Assembly (NCBI RefSeq): GCF_002900365.1
Contig: NZ_CP025979.1
Span: 4,588,001 to 4,652,000 of the forward strand
Length of the DNA: 64,000 bases
Reading direction: 5' to 3'
Source of the DNA: Escherichia marmotae
GTDB lineage: Bacteria > Pseudomonadota > Gammaproteobacteria > Enterobacterales > Enterobacteriaceae
The notes under the pieces were generated by a model. The model did no database searches, was not told the origin of the DNA, and saw only the letters and a program-made list of their open reading frames with translations. Made by a program: the position numbers and the translations under genes. Shown here in pieces: positions 55,018 to 63,987 of the stretch (within the stretch, counting starts at the first letter, position 1; each line of letters starts with the position of its first letter).

Positions 55018-55090
55018 AAATTACAAGAAAGATTGTATATTGTAAACAAGAAATATTGTAAAAATGGGCGTGAAAAACAAACTCCATTGT
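55018..55090 (-). promoter_or_regulatory. pL promoter with left operators
   Basis: Minus-strand promoter: -35 TTTACA (55046-55041), 17-bp spacer, -10 TAATTT (55023-55018). Operators with pattern ACAA-N6-TTGT: ACAAGAAAGATTGT (55023-55036), ACAAGAAATATTGT (55046-55059) and ACAAACTCCATTGT (55077-55090). The first two are spaced 23 bp centre to centre and overlap the promoter. Confidence 0.85.
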
Positions 55091-55140
55091 TTTTAAACGG
55101 AAAATAGTTTGTTTTTTGGCTGTCGAAATCGAGGTGAGGA

Positions 55141-56496
<1,356 letters not shown>

Positions 56497-56504
56497 GACA
56501 TTCC

Positions 56505-56536
56505 CGCTCTTACACATCCCAGCCCTGAAAAAGGGC
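56505..56536 (+). promoter_or_regulatory. nutR antitermination site (boxA, boxB)
   Basis: boxA CGCTCTTA (56505-56512), then CACATCCCA, then boxB GCCCTGAAAAAGGGC (56522-56536). It equals lambda nutR except for the spacer. Confidence 0.94.
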
Positions 56537-56560
56537 ATCAAATTAAACCACACCTATGGT

Positions 56561-56580
56561 GTATGCATTTATTTGCATAC
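56561..56580 (+). terminator. tR1-like terminator
   Basis: The stem GTATGCA / TGCATAC with loop TTTATT is followed by an AT-rich stretch. It has the same position and sequence as lambda tR1 between cro and cII (from memory). It is overcome by N. Confidence 0.75.
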
Positions 56581-56615
56581 ATTCAATTAATTGTTATCTA
56601 AGGAAATACTTACAT

Positions 56616-56909
56616 ATGGTTCGTGCAAACAAACGCAACGAGGCTCTACGAATCGAGAGTGCGTTGCTTAACAAAATCGCAATGCTTGGAACTGAGAAGA
56701 CAGCGGAAGCTGTGGGAGTTGATAAGTCGCAGATCAGCAGGTGGAAGAGGGATTGGATTCCAAAGTTCTCAATGCTGCTTGCTGTTCTTGAATGGGGTGT
56801 CGTCGACGACGACATGGCTCGATTGGCACGACAAGTTGCTTCGATTCTCACCAATAAAAAACGCCCGGCGGCAACCGAGCGTTCTGAACAAATCCAGATG
56901 GAGTTCTGA
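56616..56909 (+). CDS. cII: CII transcriptional activator
   Basis: This 97-residue protein is nearly identical to lambda CII as I recall it (MVRANKRNEALRIESALLNK start; HTH TEKTAEAVGVDKSQISRWKR; one difference noted, VASI for VAAI). CII activates pRE, pI and paQ to promote lysogeny and is degraded by FtsH. I chose ATG 56616; the lambda leader AAGGAAATACTTACAT precedes it. Combining lambda CII with a non-lambda repressor shows mosaic exchange at this point. Confidence 0.95.
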   Translation: MVRANKRNEALRIESALLNKIAMLGTEKTAEAVGVDKSQISRWKRDWIPKFSMLLAVLEWGVVDDDMARLARQVASILTNKKRPAATERSEQIQMEF

Positions 56910-56941
56910 GGTCATTACTGGATCAATCCACAGGAGTCATT

Positions 56942-57088
56942 ATGACAAAACAACTCAGTCCTTACCAGGACAAAATTCACAAACACATACTACGTGATCG
57001 CTTCCTGTCCAGCTTCAAGCAGCCTGGTCGATTCAGGGCTGAGTTGGAAAAAGTGAAGCTGATGCAGAAGGAGAAAGGTCATGAGTAA
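56942..57088 (+). CDS. Small DUF2740-like phage protein
   Basis: This 48-residue frame (MTKQLSPYQDKIHKHILRDR, then FLSSFKQPGRFRAELEKVKL and MQKEKGHE) has a CAGGAG ribosome site. It is basic and helical. Its stop overlaps the next gene's start by 8 bp. It is common in lambdoid phages between cII and the replication genes. The function is unknown. Confidence 0.8.
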   Translation: MTKQLSPYQDKIHKHILRDRFLSSFKQPGRFRAELEKVKLMQKEKGHE

Positions 57089-57914
57089 CATATCTAATCT
57101 AGCCGAAGCCAGAGAGGCCAGAAGGCTCCAACAACCGCATCAAAGCAGCGGTAAGGGGTATGCCTTGCTGCACCGTAAAATTATGGATGTGCCGTTTTAC
57201 AAGGATGCAGAAGCAGCGCATCTGTGGGTTCACTTAATCCTCAAAGCAAAGCATACGCCTGAGTATGTAATGACTGACGCAGGAGAAATTCTGGTAGGAA
57301 GAGGAAAGCTACTTGGCGGTAGAAACTCTCTGGCGTTTGAAACAGGACTCAAACCAGATCGCGTTCAGTACCTGCTTAGAAAGTTCAAAAAACTCGGCAT
57401 GATTGACTGGGTTTCACACGGTAAATTCTCAGTTTTCTCGGTAGAGAAATATGACGATTATCAGTCAAATTTTGTACCAGCAGATTACCAGCAAATTACC
57501 ACAGATAAAGAATATAATAATATTATCTCTAATACTGACGTATTAGAGAGTGCCACAGCAGACAAAAAGTCTGACAAGAAAAAACCTTCCGTTAGCTGTC
57601 AGGATGTTGTCGATGCTTACCACGAAATCCTTCCTGAAGCGCCAAGAATCCGCGCACTGAATGACAAGCGTAAAAACCAGATCCGAACGTTCTGGCGCAA
57701 AGCCGGAGTGATAACCCGCCAGCTTGACGGGCATGGGTTCACGATGCAGGACTGGAGAAATTATTTGAGCTACGTAGGCGAAAATTGCCGATGGATGTTC
57801 GAAGAACGCCCAAACCATCAACGCGGAACCGTCTGGCACAAAAAGGGATTTGATTTCCTGCTTAACGACAATACCTACCTGAAAGTTCGTGAGGGTGAAC
57901 ACGATGACCGATAA
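57081..57914 (+). CDS. Phage replication initiator (O / P22 gp18-like)
   Basis: This 277-residue protein has an N-terminal winged-helix replication domain (GKGYALLHRKIMDVPFYKDA, LWVHLILKAKHTPEY). A variable AT-rich central region may hold the origin. The C-terminal part (YAYHEILPEAPRIR-like: AYHEILPEAPRIRALNDKRK; DWRNYLSYVGENCRWMFE) is found in primosomal initiators of P22/HK620-type phages. It probably binds the origin and recruits the helicase encoded next, whose start overlaps this gene by 11 bp. Confidence 0.85.
   Translation: MSNISNLAEAREARRLQQPHQSSGKGYALLHRKIMDVPFYKDAEAAHLWVHLILKAKHTPEYVMTDAGEILVGRGKLLGGRNSLAFETGLKPDRVQYLLRKFKKLGMIDWVSHGKFSVFSVEKYDDYQSNFVPADYQQITTDKEYNNIISNTDVLESATADKKSDKKKPSVSCQDVVDAYHEILPEAPRIRALNDKRKNQIRTFWRKAGVITRQLDGHGFTMQDWRNYLSYVGENCRWMFEERPNHQRGTVWHKKGFDFLLNDNTYLKVREGEHDDR
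57465..57550. other. Putative phage replication origin
   Basis: Inside the initiator gene there is a short repeat (GATTACCAGCA / AATTACCACAG) followed by a strongly AT-rich tract (AAAGAATATAATAATATTAT). In lambda and P22 the origin lies in the middle of the initiator gene with iterons next to AT-rich DNA. The site is inferred from that layout. Confidence 0.4.
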
Positions 57915-59340
57915 TTTTTATGCGCCGCCCCATAGCATCGAGGCAGAGCAGGCGGTGATTGGTGGATTGCTTCTGGATGATGACAGCAGTGAGCGCGTCC
58001 AGAAAGTTCTGGCGATGCTGAAGCCTGATTCATTTTACAGCCGACCACACAAAATCATTTTCGAAGAAATAACCAGAATGCACCGGGAGCAAAAGCCAGT
58101 AGATGGCCTGACGCTTTTCGATGAACTGGAGCGTAAATCGTTAACGGCGTCTGTTGGCGGTTTTGCTTATATCGCTGAGATCGCAAAGAACACGCCAAGC
58201 GCCGCAAACATCGTTGCCTATGCAATGCAGGTTCGCGAAACCGCAATGGAACGCTACGCCATCAACCGCATGACTGAAGCGACGGAATTGCTCTATTCCC
58301 GCAACGGAATGACTGCGACGCAGAAGTACGAAGCTATTCAGGCGATTTTCACGCAACTGACAGACCATGCAAAAACCGGATCGCGTCGCGGCCTTCGCTC
58401 ATTTGGTGAGGTCATGGAAGACTGGGTTAGCGACCTTGAGAAGCGATTTGACCCGTCAGGCGAACAACGAGGAATGAGCACAGGGATCCCATCGCTGGAC
58501 AGGATGCTGTCACCGAAAGGTCTGGTGAAAGGCTCTCTGTTTGTCATTGGCGCTCGCCCTAAGATGGGGAAAACGACGCTATACAGCCAGATGGCAATCA
58601 ACTGCGCAGTGCATGAGAAAAAGCCCGCTCTGATGTTCAGCCTTGAAATGCCAGGTGACCAGATACTGGAAAAACTGGTAGGACAGAAGTCAGGTGTTAA
58701 CCCGAATATTTTTTACCTTCCGGCGACAAATGACGCTGATGACGGCTATCAGGGTGATTACGATGGTGACTTCAACAGGGCGATCGAAACAGCCAATCGC
58801 TTGAGTGAAATCGACCTGCTTTACATCGACGACACGCCGGGATTATCTCTGGCTCAAATCGTCAGCGAAAGCCGTCGAATCAAGCGAGAAAAAGGATGTG
58901 TTGGCATGATTCTGGTCGATTACCTGACACTAATGACCGCAGAGAAGGCTGATCGCAACGACCTTGCTTACGGCATGATCACCAAAGGACTGAAGAACCT
59001 TGCCAAAGAGCTTGATTGCGTTGTTGTGCTTCTGACACAGCTTAACCGCGCACTGGAAAGCCGAACCAATAAACGCCCATTACCAAGTGACTCACGAGAT
59101 ACAGGGCAGATTGAACAGGATTGCGATTATTGGGTGGGGATCCATCGTGAAGGTGCTTTTGATGACAGTGTTCCACCTGGTGAAACCGAACTAATCCTTC
59201 GTCTCAATCGTCATGGCAATACCGGCACGGTGTATTGCATTCAGGCAAATGGCGCTATTTATGACACAGACCAACAGTCTGCTGAAATGCGCCGCCGTGA
59301 ACGTGAGGAACCGCAGTCCAAGAAGAAAGGAGGATTCTGA
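57904..59340 (+). CDS. DnaB-like replicative helicase (P22 gp12-type)
   Basis: This 478-residue protein has an N-terminal DnaB domain (PPHSIEAEQAVIGGLLLDD). The RecA-like core has Walker A GARPKMGKTTL, Walker B GMILVDYLTLM and the LTQLNRALESR motif. The phage thus carries its own helicase and does not need a lambda P-type loader. I chose ATG 57904 (MTDNFYAPP), overlapping the initiator gene. The stop overlaps the next small gene. Confidence 0.94.
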   Translation: MTDNFYAPPHSIEAEQAVIGGLLLDDDSSERVQKVLAMLKPDSFYSRPHKIIFEEITRMHREQKPVDGLTLFDELERKSLTASVGGFAYIAEIAKNTPSAANIVAYAMQVRETAMERYAINRMTEATELLYSRNGMTATQKYEAIQAIFTQLTDHAKTGSRRGLRSFGEVMEDWVSDLEKRFDPSGEQRGMSTGIPSLDRMLSPKGLVKGSLFVIGARPKMGKTTLYSQMAINCAVHEKKPALMFSLEMPGDQILEKLVGQKSGVNPNIFYLPATNDADDGYQGDYDGDFNRAIETANRLSEIDLLYIDDTPGLSLAQIVSESRRIKREKGCVGMILVDYLTLMTAEKADRNDLAYGMITKGLKNLAKELDCVVVLLTQLNRALESRTNKRPLPSDSRDTGQIEQDCDYWVGIHREGAFDDSVPPGETELILRLNRHGNTGTVYCIQANGAIYDTDQQSAEMRRREREEPQSKKKGGF

Positions 59341-59420
59341 TGACCATCTACATCACTGAGCTAATAACAGGCCTGCTGGTAATCGCAGGCCTTTTTATTT
59401 GGGGGAGAGGGAAGTCATGA
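59340..59420 (+). CDS. 26-residue membrane peptide before ninB
   Basis: The frame MTIYITELITGLLVIAGLFI followed by WGRGKS starts at the A of the helicase TGA (ATG 59340) and ends overlapping the ninB start (TCATGA). It is a single hydrophobic helix with a short basic tail. Coupled overlaps on both sides support translation. It is conserved in related phages (from memory); the role is unknown. Confidence 0.72.
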   Translation: MTIYITELITGLLVIAGLFIWGRGKS

Positions 59421-59857
59421 AAAAACTAACCTTTGAAATTCGATCTCCTGCACATCAGCAAAACGCTATTCACGCAGTACAGCAAATCCTTCCAGACCCA
59501 ACCAAACCAATCGTAGTAACCATTCAGGAACGCAACCGCAGCTTAGACCAAAACAGGAAGCTATGGGCCTGCTTAGGTGACGTCTCTCGTCAGGTTGAAT
59601 GGCATGGTCGCTGGCTGGATGCAGAAAGCTGGAAGTGTGTGTTTACCGCAGCATTAAAGCAGCAGGATGTTGTTCCTAACCTTGCCGGGAATGGCTTTGT
59701 GGTAATAGGCCAGTCAACCAGCAGGATGCGTGTAGGCGAATTTGCGGAGCTATTAGAGCTTATACAGGCATTCGGTACAGAGCGTGGCGTTAAGTGGTCA
59801 GACGAAGCGAGACTGGCTCTGGAGTGGAAAGCGAGATGGGGAGACAGGGCTGCATGA
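59417..59857 (+). CDS. ninB: NinB recombination protein
   Basis: This 146-residue protein, the same length as lambda NinB (Orf), starts MKKLTFEIRSPAHQQNAIHA. Lambda Orf binds SSB and single-stranded DNA and replaces RecFOR functions in recombination. The characteristic RNRSLDQNRKLWACLGDVSR block is present. I chose ATG 59417. First gene of the nin block. Confidence 0.94.
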   Translation: MKKLTFEIRSPAHQQNAIHAVQQILPDPTKPIVVTIQERNRSLDQNRKLWACLGDVSRQVEWHGRWLDAESWKCVFTAALKQQDVVPNLAGNGFVVIGQSTSRMRVGEFAELLELIQAFGTERGVKWSDEARLALEWKARWGDRAA

Positions 59858-60726
59858 TAAATGTCGTTAGTTTCTCCGGTGGCAGGACGTCAGCATATTT
59901 GCTCTGGCTAATGGAGCAAAAGCGACGGGCAGGTGAAGACGTGCATTACGTTTTCATGGATACAGGTTGTGAACATCCAATGACATATCGGTTTGTCAGG
60001 GAAGTTGTGAAGTTCTGGGATATACCGCTCACCGTATTGCAGGTTGATATCAACCCAGAGCTTGGGCAGCCAAATGGTTATACGGTATGGGAACCAAAGG
60101 ATATTCAGACGCGACTGCCTGTTCTGAAGCCATTTATCGATATGGTAAAGAAATATGGCACTCCATACGTCGGCGGTGCGTTCTGCACTGACAGATTAAA
60201 ACTCGTTCCCTTCACCAAATACTGTGATGACCATTTCGGGCGAGGGAATTACACCACGTGGATTGGCATCAGAGCTGATGAACCGAAGCGGCTAAAGCCA
60301 AAGCCTGGAATCAGATATCTTGCTGAACTGTCAGACTTTGAGAAGGAAGATATCCTCGCATGGTGGAAGCAACAACCATTCGATTTGCAAATACCGGAAC
60401 ATCTCGGTAACTGCATATTCTGCATTAAAAAATCAACGCAAAAAATCGGACTTGCCTGCAAAGATGAGGAGGGATTGCAGCGTGTTTTTAATGAGGTCAT
60501 CACGGGATCGCATGTGCGTGACGGACATCGGGAAACACCAAAGGAGATTATGTACCGAGGAAGAATGTCGCTGGACGGTATCGCGAAAATGTATTCAGAA
60601 AATGATTATCAAGCCCTGTATCAGGACATGGTACGAGCTAAAAGATTCGATACCGGCTCTTGTTCTGAGTCATGCGAAATATTTGGAGGGCAGCTTGATT
60701 TCGACTTCGGGAGGGAGGCTGCATGA
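59854..60726 (+). CDS. ninC: NinC, PAPS-reductase-like protein
   Basis: This 290-residue protein is close to identical to lambda NinC. The adenosine-phosphosulfate-reductase-like N-type ATP pyrophosphatase motif is VVSFSGGRTSAYLLW (SGGRTS). Cys motifs CIFCIKKS and SCSESCEIF lie in the C-terminal half. I chose ATG 59854, overlapping ninB by 4 bp. The physiological role is unknown. Confidence 0.93.
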   Translation: MINVVSFSGGRTSAYLLWLMEQKRRAGEDVHYVFMDTGCEHPMTYRFVREVVKFWDIPLTVLQVDINPELGQPNGYTVWEPKDIQTRLPVLKPFIDMVKKYGTPYVGGAFCTDRLKLVPFTKYCDDHFGRGNYTTWIGIRADEPKRLKPKPGIRYLAELSDFEKEDILAWWKQQPFDLQIPEHLGNCIFCIKKSTQKIGLACKDEEGLQRVFNEVITGSHVRDGHRETPKEIMYRGRMSLDGIAKMYSENDYQALYQDMVRAKRFDTGSCSESCEIFGGQLDFDFGREAA

Positions 60727-60896
60727 TGCGATGTTATCGGTGCGGTGAATGCAAAGAAGATAACCGCTTCCGACCAAACCAACCTTACTGGAATCGATGG
60801 TGTCTCCGGTGTGAAAGAACACCAACAGGGGTGTTACCACTACCGCAGGAAAAGGAGGACGTGTGGCGAGACAGCGACGAAGTATCACCGACATAA
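60723..60896 (+). CDS. ninD: NinD, small zinc-ribbon-like protein
   Basis: This 57-residue protein starts [20 protein letters not shown]. Four Cys in CYRCGEC and CLRCE form a probable zinc ribbon. The start overlaps the ninC stop (ATGATG). Equivalent to lambda NinD. The function is unknown. Confidence 0.9.
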
Positions 60897-61039
60897 TCTG
60901 TGAAAACTGCAAATACCTTCCAACGAAACGCTCCAGAAATAAACGCAAGCCAATCCCAAAAGAATCTGACGTAAAAACCTTCAATTACACGGCTCATCTG
61001 TGGGATATCCGGTGGCTAAGACATCGTGCGAGGAAATGA
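60863..61039 (+). CDS. ninE: NinE protein
   Basis: This 58-residue very basic protein starts at GTG ([20 protein letters not shown]), with AAAGGAGG upstream, and ends in [12 protein letters not shown]. It overlaps ninD by 34 bp in another frame, as in lambda. The function is unknown. Confidence 0.9.
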
Positions 61040-61041
61040 CA

Positions 61042-61401
61042 ATGGATTATTCACAGTTAAGTGATTTTGAAATTAACGTGGCGGTATTCGAAGCCATTCA
61101 TAACGGATCACCGGATTACAAAGAAGGTGAGAATGGCGATATGGTGTTTGTCTCATTTGAGGGAGACATTGTAAACGGAGACGCAGTTGAAGTAGAGGTT
61201 GAGCGCGGATCCTTTAACCCATGCGCAAACCCAGCAGACGCATGGCCGATTATTGAAAAATACAGGATTAGCATTATCAATCTCGATGAAGACGAGTGGG
61301 GTGCACGTGGTGTGGCCTACTGTAAATCTAAGCGAGCTATACATGAAAATCCCCTCCGCGCCGCCATGATTGTCTTTCTCATGATGCAGAGAATCCAATA
61401 A
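61042..61401 (+). CDS. ninX: NinX-like DUF2591 protein
   Basis: This 119-residue acidic protein starts MDYSQLSDFEINVAVFEAIH. The DUF2591 pattern (FNPCANPADAWPIIEKYRISI and NPLRAAMIVFLMMQ) is clear. I chose ATG 61042, with AGGA 7 bases upstream, over ATG 61036. This gene is found in P22-group nin regions; it is not in lambda itself as I recall. The function is unknown. Confidence 0.85.
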   Translation: MDYSQLSDFEINVAVFEAIHNGSPDYKEGENGDMVFVSFEGDIVNGDAVEVEVERGSFNPCANPADAWPIIEKYRISIINLDEDEWGARGVAYCKSKRAIHENPLRAAMIVFLMMQRIQ

Positions 61402-61577
61402 TGCTTAGCCCATCCCAATCCCTTCAATACCAGAAAGAAAGCGTCGAGCGAGCTTTAACGTGCGCTAACTGCGGTCAGAAACTGCATGTGCTGGAAGTTC
61501 ACGTGTGCTCCGATTGCTGCGCAGAACTGATGAGCGATCCGAATAGCTCAATGTACGAGGAAGAAGACGATGAGTGA
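61401..61577 (+). CDS. ninF: NinF, small zinc-ribbon-like protein
   Basis: This 58-residue protein starts MLSPSQSLQYQKESVERALT. Cys pairs CANC and CSDCC suggest a zinc site (lambda has CEHCC). The start overlaps the ninX stop by one base; the end overlaps the following gene by 8 bp. Equivalent to lambda NinF. The function is unknown. Confidence 0.9.
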   Translation: MLSPSQSLQYQKESVERALTCANCGQKLHVLEVHVCSDCCAELMSDPNSSMYEEEDDE

Positions 61578-61839
61578 TTTCTCTGAGCTTATTTCCTTCA
61601 AAAAAGACAGAGAAGAAATGCGTACTGAATCTGTCTATTACGTTCAACACCGGAATAAACGCTCGGTGCTTGATCAGGAGCTGGTTATTACCGGAGACCT
61701 TGCATTCAGAACATATAAGGCCAGCATGGAAATGAAGGATTTCCCTAAATGTGGTTCTGAAAGAGAAGCCGCGTTAAAGCTGGCAGAGTGGATGCAGAGA
61801 ATGGCTGCTGCAATTGAGAATTACTGGAGCGAACCATAA
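61570..61839 (+). CDS. Unknown protein inserted between ninF and ninG
   Basis: This 89-residue protein starts MSDFSELISFKKDREEMRTE and ends MAAAIENYWSEP. It is acidic and helical at the C-terminus (AALKLAEWMQRMAAAIENYW). I do not recall it in lambda, where ninG follows ninF directly. Overlaps at both ends (ATGAGTGA with ninF, TAATG with ninG) indicate coupled translation, so it is a real member of the nin operon. No family is recognised. Confidence 0.75.
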   Translation: MSDFSELISFKKDREEMRTESVYYVQHRNKRSVLDQELVITGDLAFRTYKASMEMKDFPKCGSEREAALKLAEWMQRMAAAIENYWSEP

Positions 61840-62450
61840 TGGCTAAACCAGCGCGAAGACGATGTAAAAACGAAGAATGTCGGGAATGGTTTCACCCTGC
61901 ATTCGCTAATCAGTGGTGGTGTTCTCCAGAGTGTGGAACAAAGATAGCACTCGAACGACGAAGCAAAGAACGCGAAAAAGCGGAAAAAGCAGCAGAGAAG
62001 AAACGACGACGAGAGGAGCAGAAACAGAAAGATAAACTTAAGATTCGAAAACTCGCCTTAAAGCCCCGCAGTTACTGGATTAAACAAGCCCAACAAGCCG
62101 TAAACGCCTTCATCAGAGAAAGAGACCGCGACTTACCATGTATCTCATGCGGAACGATCACGTCTGCTCAGTGGGATGCCGGACATTACCGGACAACTGC
62201 TGCGGCACCTCAACTCCGATTTGATGAACGCAATATTCACAAGCAATGCGTGGTGTGCAACCAGCACAAAAGCGGAAATCTCGTTCCGTATCGCGTCGAA
62301 CTGATTAGCCGCATCGGGCAGGAAGCAGTAGACGAAATCGAATCAAACCATAACCGCCATCGCTGGACTATCGAAGAGTGCAAGGCGATCAAGGCAGAGT
62401 ACCAACAGAAACTCAAAGACCTGCGAAATAGCAGAAGTGAGGCCGCATGA
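61839..62450 (+). CDS. ninG: NinG (Rap) recombination endonuclease
   Basis: This 203-residue protein matches lambda Rap, a structure-specific (D-loop and Holliday-junction) endonuclease acting with the phage recombination system. The N-terminal zinc-finger Cys (CKNEECREWFHP, CSPECG), a long Lys/Arg/Glu helix and HNH-like residues (CISCGTITSAQWDAGHYR, CVVCNQHKSGN) are visible. It overlaps ninH by 4 bp. Confidence 0.93.
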   Translation: MAKPARRRCKNEECREWFHPAFANQWWCSPECGTKIALERRSKEREKAEKAAEKKRRREEQKQKDKLKIRKLALKPRSYWIKQAQQAVNAFIRERDRDLPCISCGTITSAQWDAGHYRTTAAAPQLRFDERNIHKQCVVCNQHKSGNLVPYRVELISRIGQEAVDEIESNHNRHRWTIEECKAIKAEYQQKLKDLRNSRSEAA

Positions 62451-62653
62451 CGTTCTCAGTAAAAACCATTCCAGACATGCTCGTTGAAGCATACGGAAAC
62501 CAGACAGAAGTAGCACGCAGACTGAAATGTAGTCGCGGCACGGTCAGAAAATACGTTGATGATAAAGACGGGAAAATGCACGCCATCGTCAACGACGTTC
62601 TTATGGTTCATCGCGGATGGAGTGAAAGAGATGCGCTATTACGAAAGAATTGA
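62447..62653 (+). CDS. ninH: NinH, HTH protein
   Basis: This 68-residue Fis-like HTH protein has its predicted recognition region in YGNQTEVARRLKCSRGTVRKYV. Equivalent to lambda NinH. It probably binds DNA; the target is unknown. It overlaps ninI by 23 bp. Confidence 0.9.
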   Translation: MTFSVKTIPDMLVEAYGNQTEVARRLKCSRGTVRKYVDDKDGKMHAIVNDVLMVHRGWSERDALLRKN

Positions 62654-63296
62654 TGGCAGCAAATACCGAAATATTTGGGTAGTTGGCGATCTGCACGGAT
62701 GCTACACGAACCTGATGAAAAAACTGGAGACGATAGGATTCGACACCAAAAAAGACCTGCTTATCTCGGTTGGCGATTTGGTCGATCGCGGTACAGAGAA
62801 CGTCGAATGTCTGGAATTAATCACATTCCCCTGGTTCCGAGCTGTACGTGGAAACCATGAGCAAATGATGATTGATGGCTTATCAGAGCGTGGAAACGTC
62901 AATCACTGGCTGTTTAATGGCGGTGGCTGGTTCTTTAATCTCGATTACGACAAAGAAATTCTGGCTAAAGCTCTTGCCCATAAAGCAGATGAACTTCCGT
63001 TAATCATTGAACTGGTGAGCAAAGGTAAAAAATATGTCATCTGCCACGCCGATTATCCTTGTGACGAATACGAGTTTGGAAAGCCAGTTGATCATCAGCA
63101 GGTAATCTGGAACCGCGAACGAATCAGCAACTCACAAGACGGGATCGTAAAAGAAATCAAAGGAGCGGACACGTTCATCTTTGGTCATACGCCAGCAGTG
63201 AAACCACTCAAGTTTGCCAACCAGATGTATATAGATACCGGCGCAGTGTTCTGCGGAAACCTCACATTGATTCAGGTACAGGGAGAAGGCGCATGA
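62631..63296 (+). CDS. ninI: NinI, serine/threonine protein phosphatase
   Basis: This 221-residue metallophosphatase (lambda phosphatase) has all signature motifs: GDLHGCYTNL (GDxHG), VGDLVDRG (GDxVDRG) and RGNHE, with later metal His in ICHADYP and GHTPA. I chose ATG 62631 (MRYYERIDGS), as in lambda. The role in infection is not established. It overlaps Q by 4 bp. Confidence 0.95.
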   Translation: MRYYERIDGSKYRNIWVVGDLHGCYTNLMKKLETIGFDTKKDLLISVGDLVDRGTENVECLELITFPWFRAVRGNHEQMMIDGLSERGNVNHWLFNGGGWFFNLDYDKEILAKALAHKADELPLIIELVSKGKKYVICHADYPCDEYEFGKPVDHQQVIWNRERISNSQDGIVKEIKGADTFIFGHTPAVKPLKFANQMYIDTGAVFCGNLTLIQVQGEGA

Positions 63297-63916
63297 GACT
63301 CGAAAGCGTAGCTAAATTTCATTCGCCAAAAAGCCCGATGATGAGCGACTCACCACGGGCTACGGCTTCTGACTCTCTTTCCGGTACTGATGTGATGGCT
63401 GCTATGGGGATGGCGCAATCACAAGCCGGATTCGGAATGGCTGCATTCTGTGGTAAGCACGAACTCAGCCAGAACGACAAACAAAAGGCTATCAACTATC
63501 TGATGCAATTTGCACACAAGGTATCGGGGAAATACCGTGGCGTGGCAAAGCTTGAAGGAAATACTAAGGCAAAGGTACTGCAAGTGCTCGCAACATTCGC
63601 TTATGCGGATTATTGCCGTAGTGCCGCGACGCCGGGAGCAAGGTGCAGAGATTGCCACGGTACAGGCCGTGCGGTTGATATAGCAAAAACAGAGCAGTGG
63701 GGGAGAGTTGTCGAGAAAGAGTGCGGAAGATGCAAAGGCGTCGGCTATTCAAGGATGCCAGCAAGCGCAGCATATCGCGCTGTGACGATGCTAATCCCAA
63801 ACCTTACCCAACCCACCTGGTCACGCACTGTTAAGCCGCTGTATGACGCTCTGGTGGTGCAATGCCACAAGGAAGAGTCAAACGCAGACAACATTTTGAA
63901 TACGGTCACACGTTAG
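63293..63916 (+). CDS. Q: Late antitermination protein Q
   Basis: This 207-residue protein matches lambda Q in length and start (MRLESVAKFHSPKSPMMSDS). The zinc finger is CRDCHGTGRAVD and CGRCKGVGYSR. Q binds the qut site and modifies RNA polymerase paused after pR' so that it transcribes lysis and structural genes. The qut/pR' sequence directly follows. This Q type differs from the shorter Q of phages 21 and 933W, so the sequence here does not itself suggest a Shiga-toxin phage. Confidence 0.94.
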   Translation: MRLESVAKFHSPKSPMMSDSPRATASDSLSGTDVMAAMGMAQSQAGFGMAAFCGKHELSQNDKQKAINYLMQFAHKVSGKYRGVAKLEGNTKAKVLQVLATFAYADYCRSAATPGARCRDCHGTGRAVDIAKTEQWGRVVEKECGRCKGVGYSRMPASAAYRAVTMLIPNLTQPTWSRTVKPLYDALVVQCHKEESNADNILNTVTR

Positions 63917-63987
63917 CAGCATGATTGCCACGGATGGCAACATATTAACGGCATGATATTGACTTTTTGAATAAAGCTGGGTAAATT
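63917..63987 (+). promoter_or_regulatory. qut site and late promoter pR'
   Basis: After Q the DNA follows lambda: GCAGCATGATTGCCACGG, then -35 TTGACT (63959-63964), 17-bp spacer, -10 TAAATT (63982-63987). The -10-like pause element TTTGACTCAACG overlaps the expected start near 63994. Spacer differences from lambda (TTTTTGAATAAAGCTGGG against TTATTGAATAAAATTGGG) keep the layout. Late genes lie beyond the window. Confidence 0.92.
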
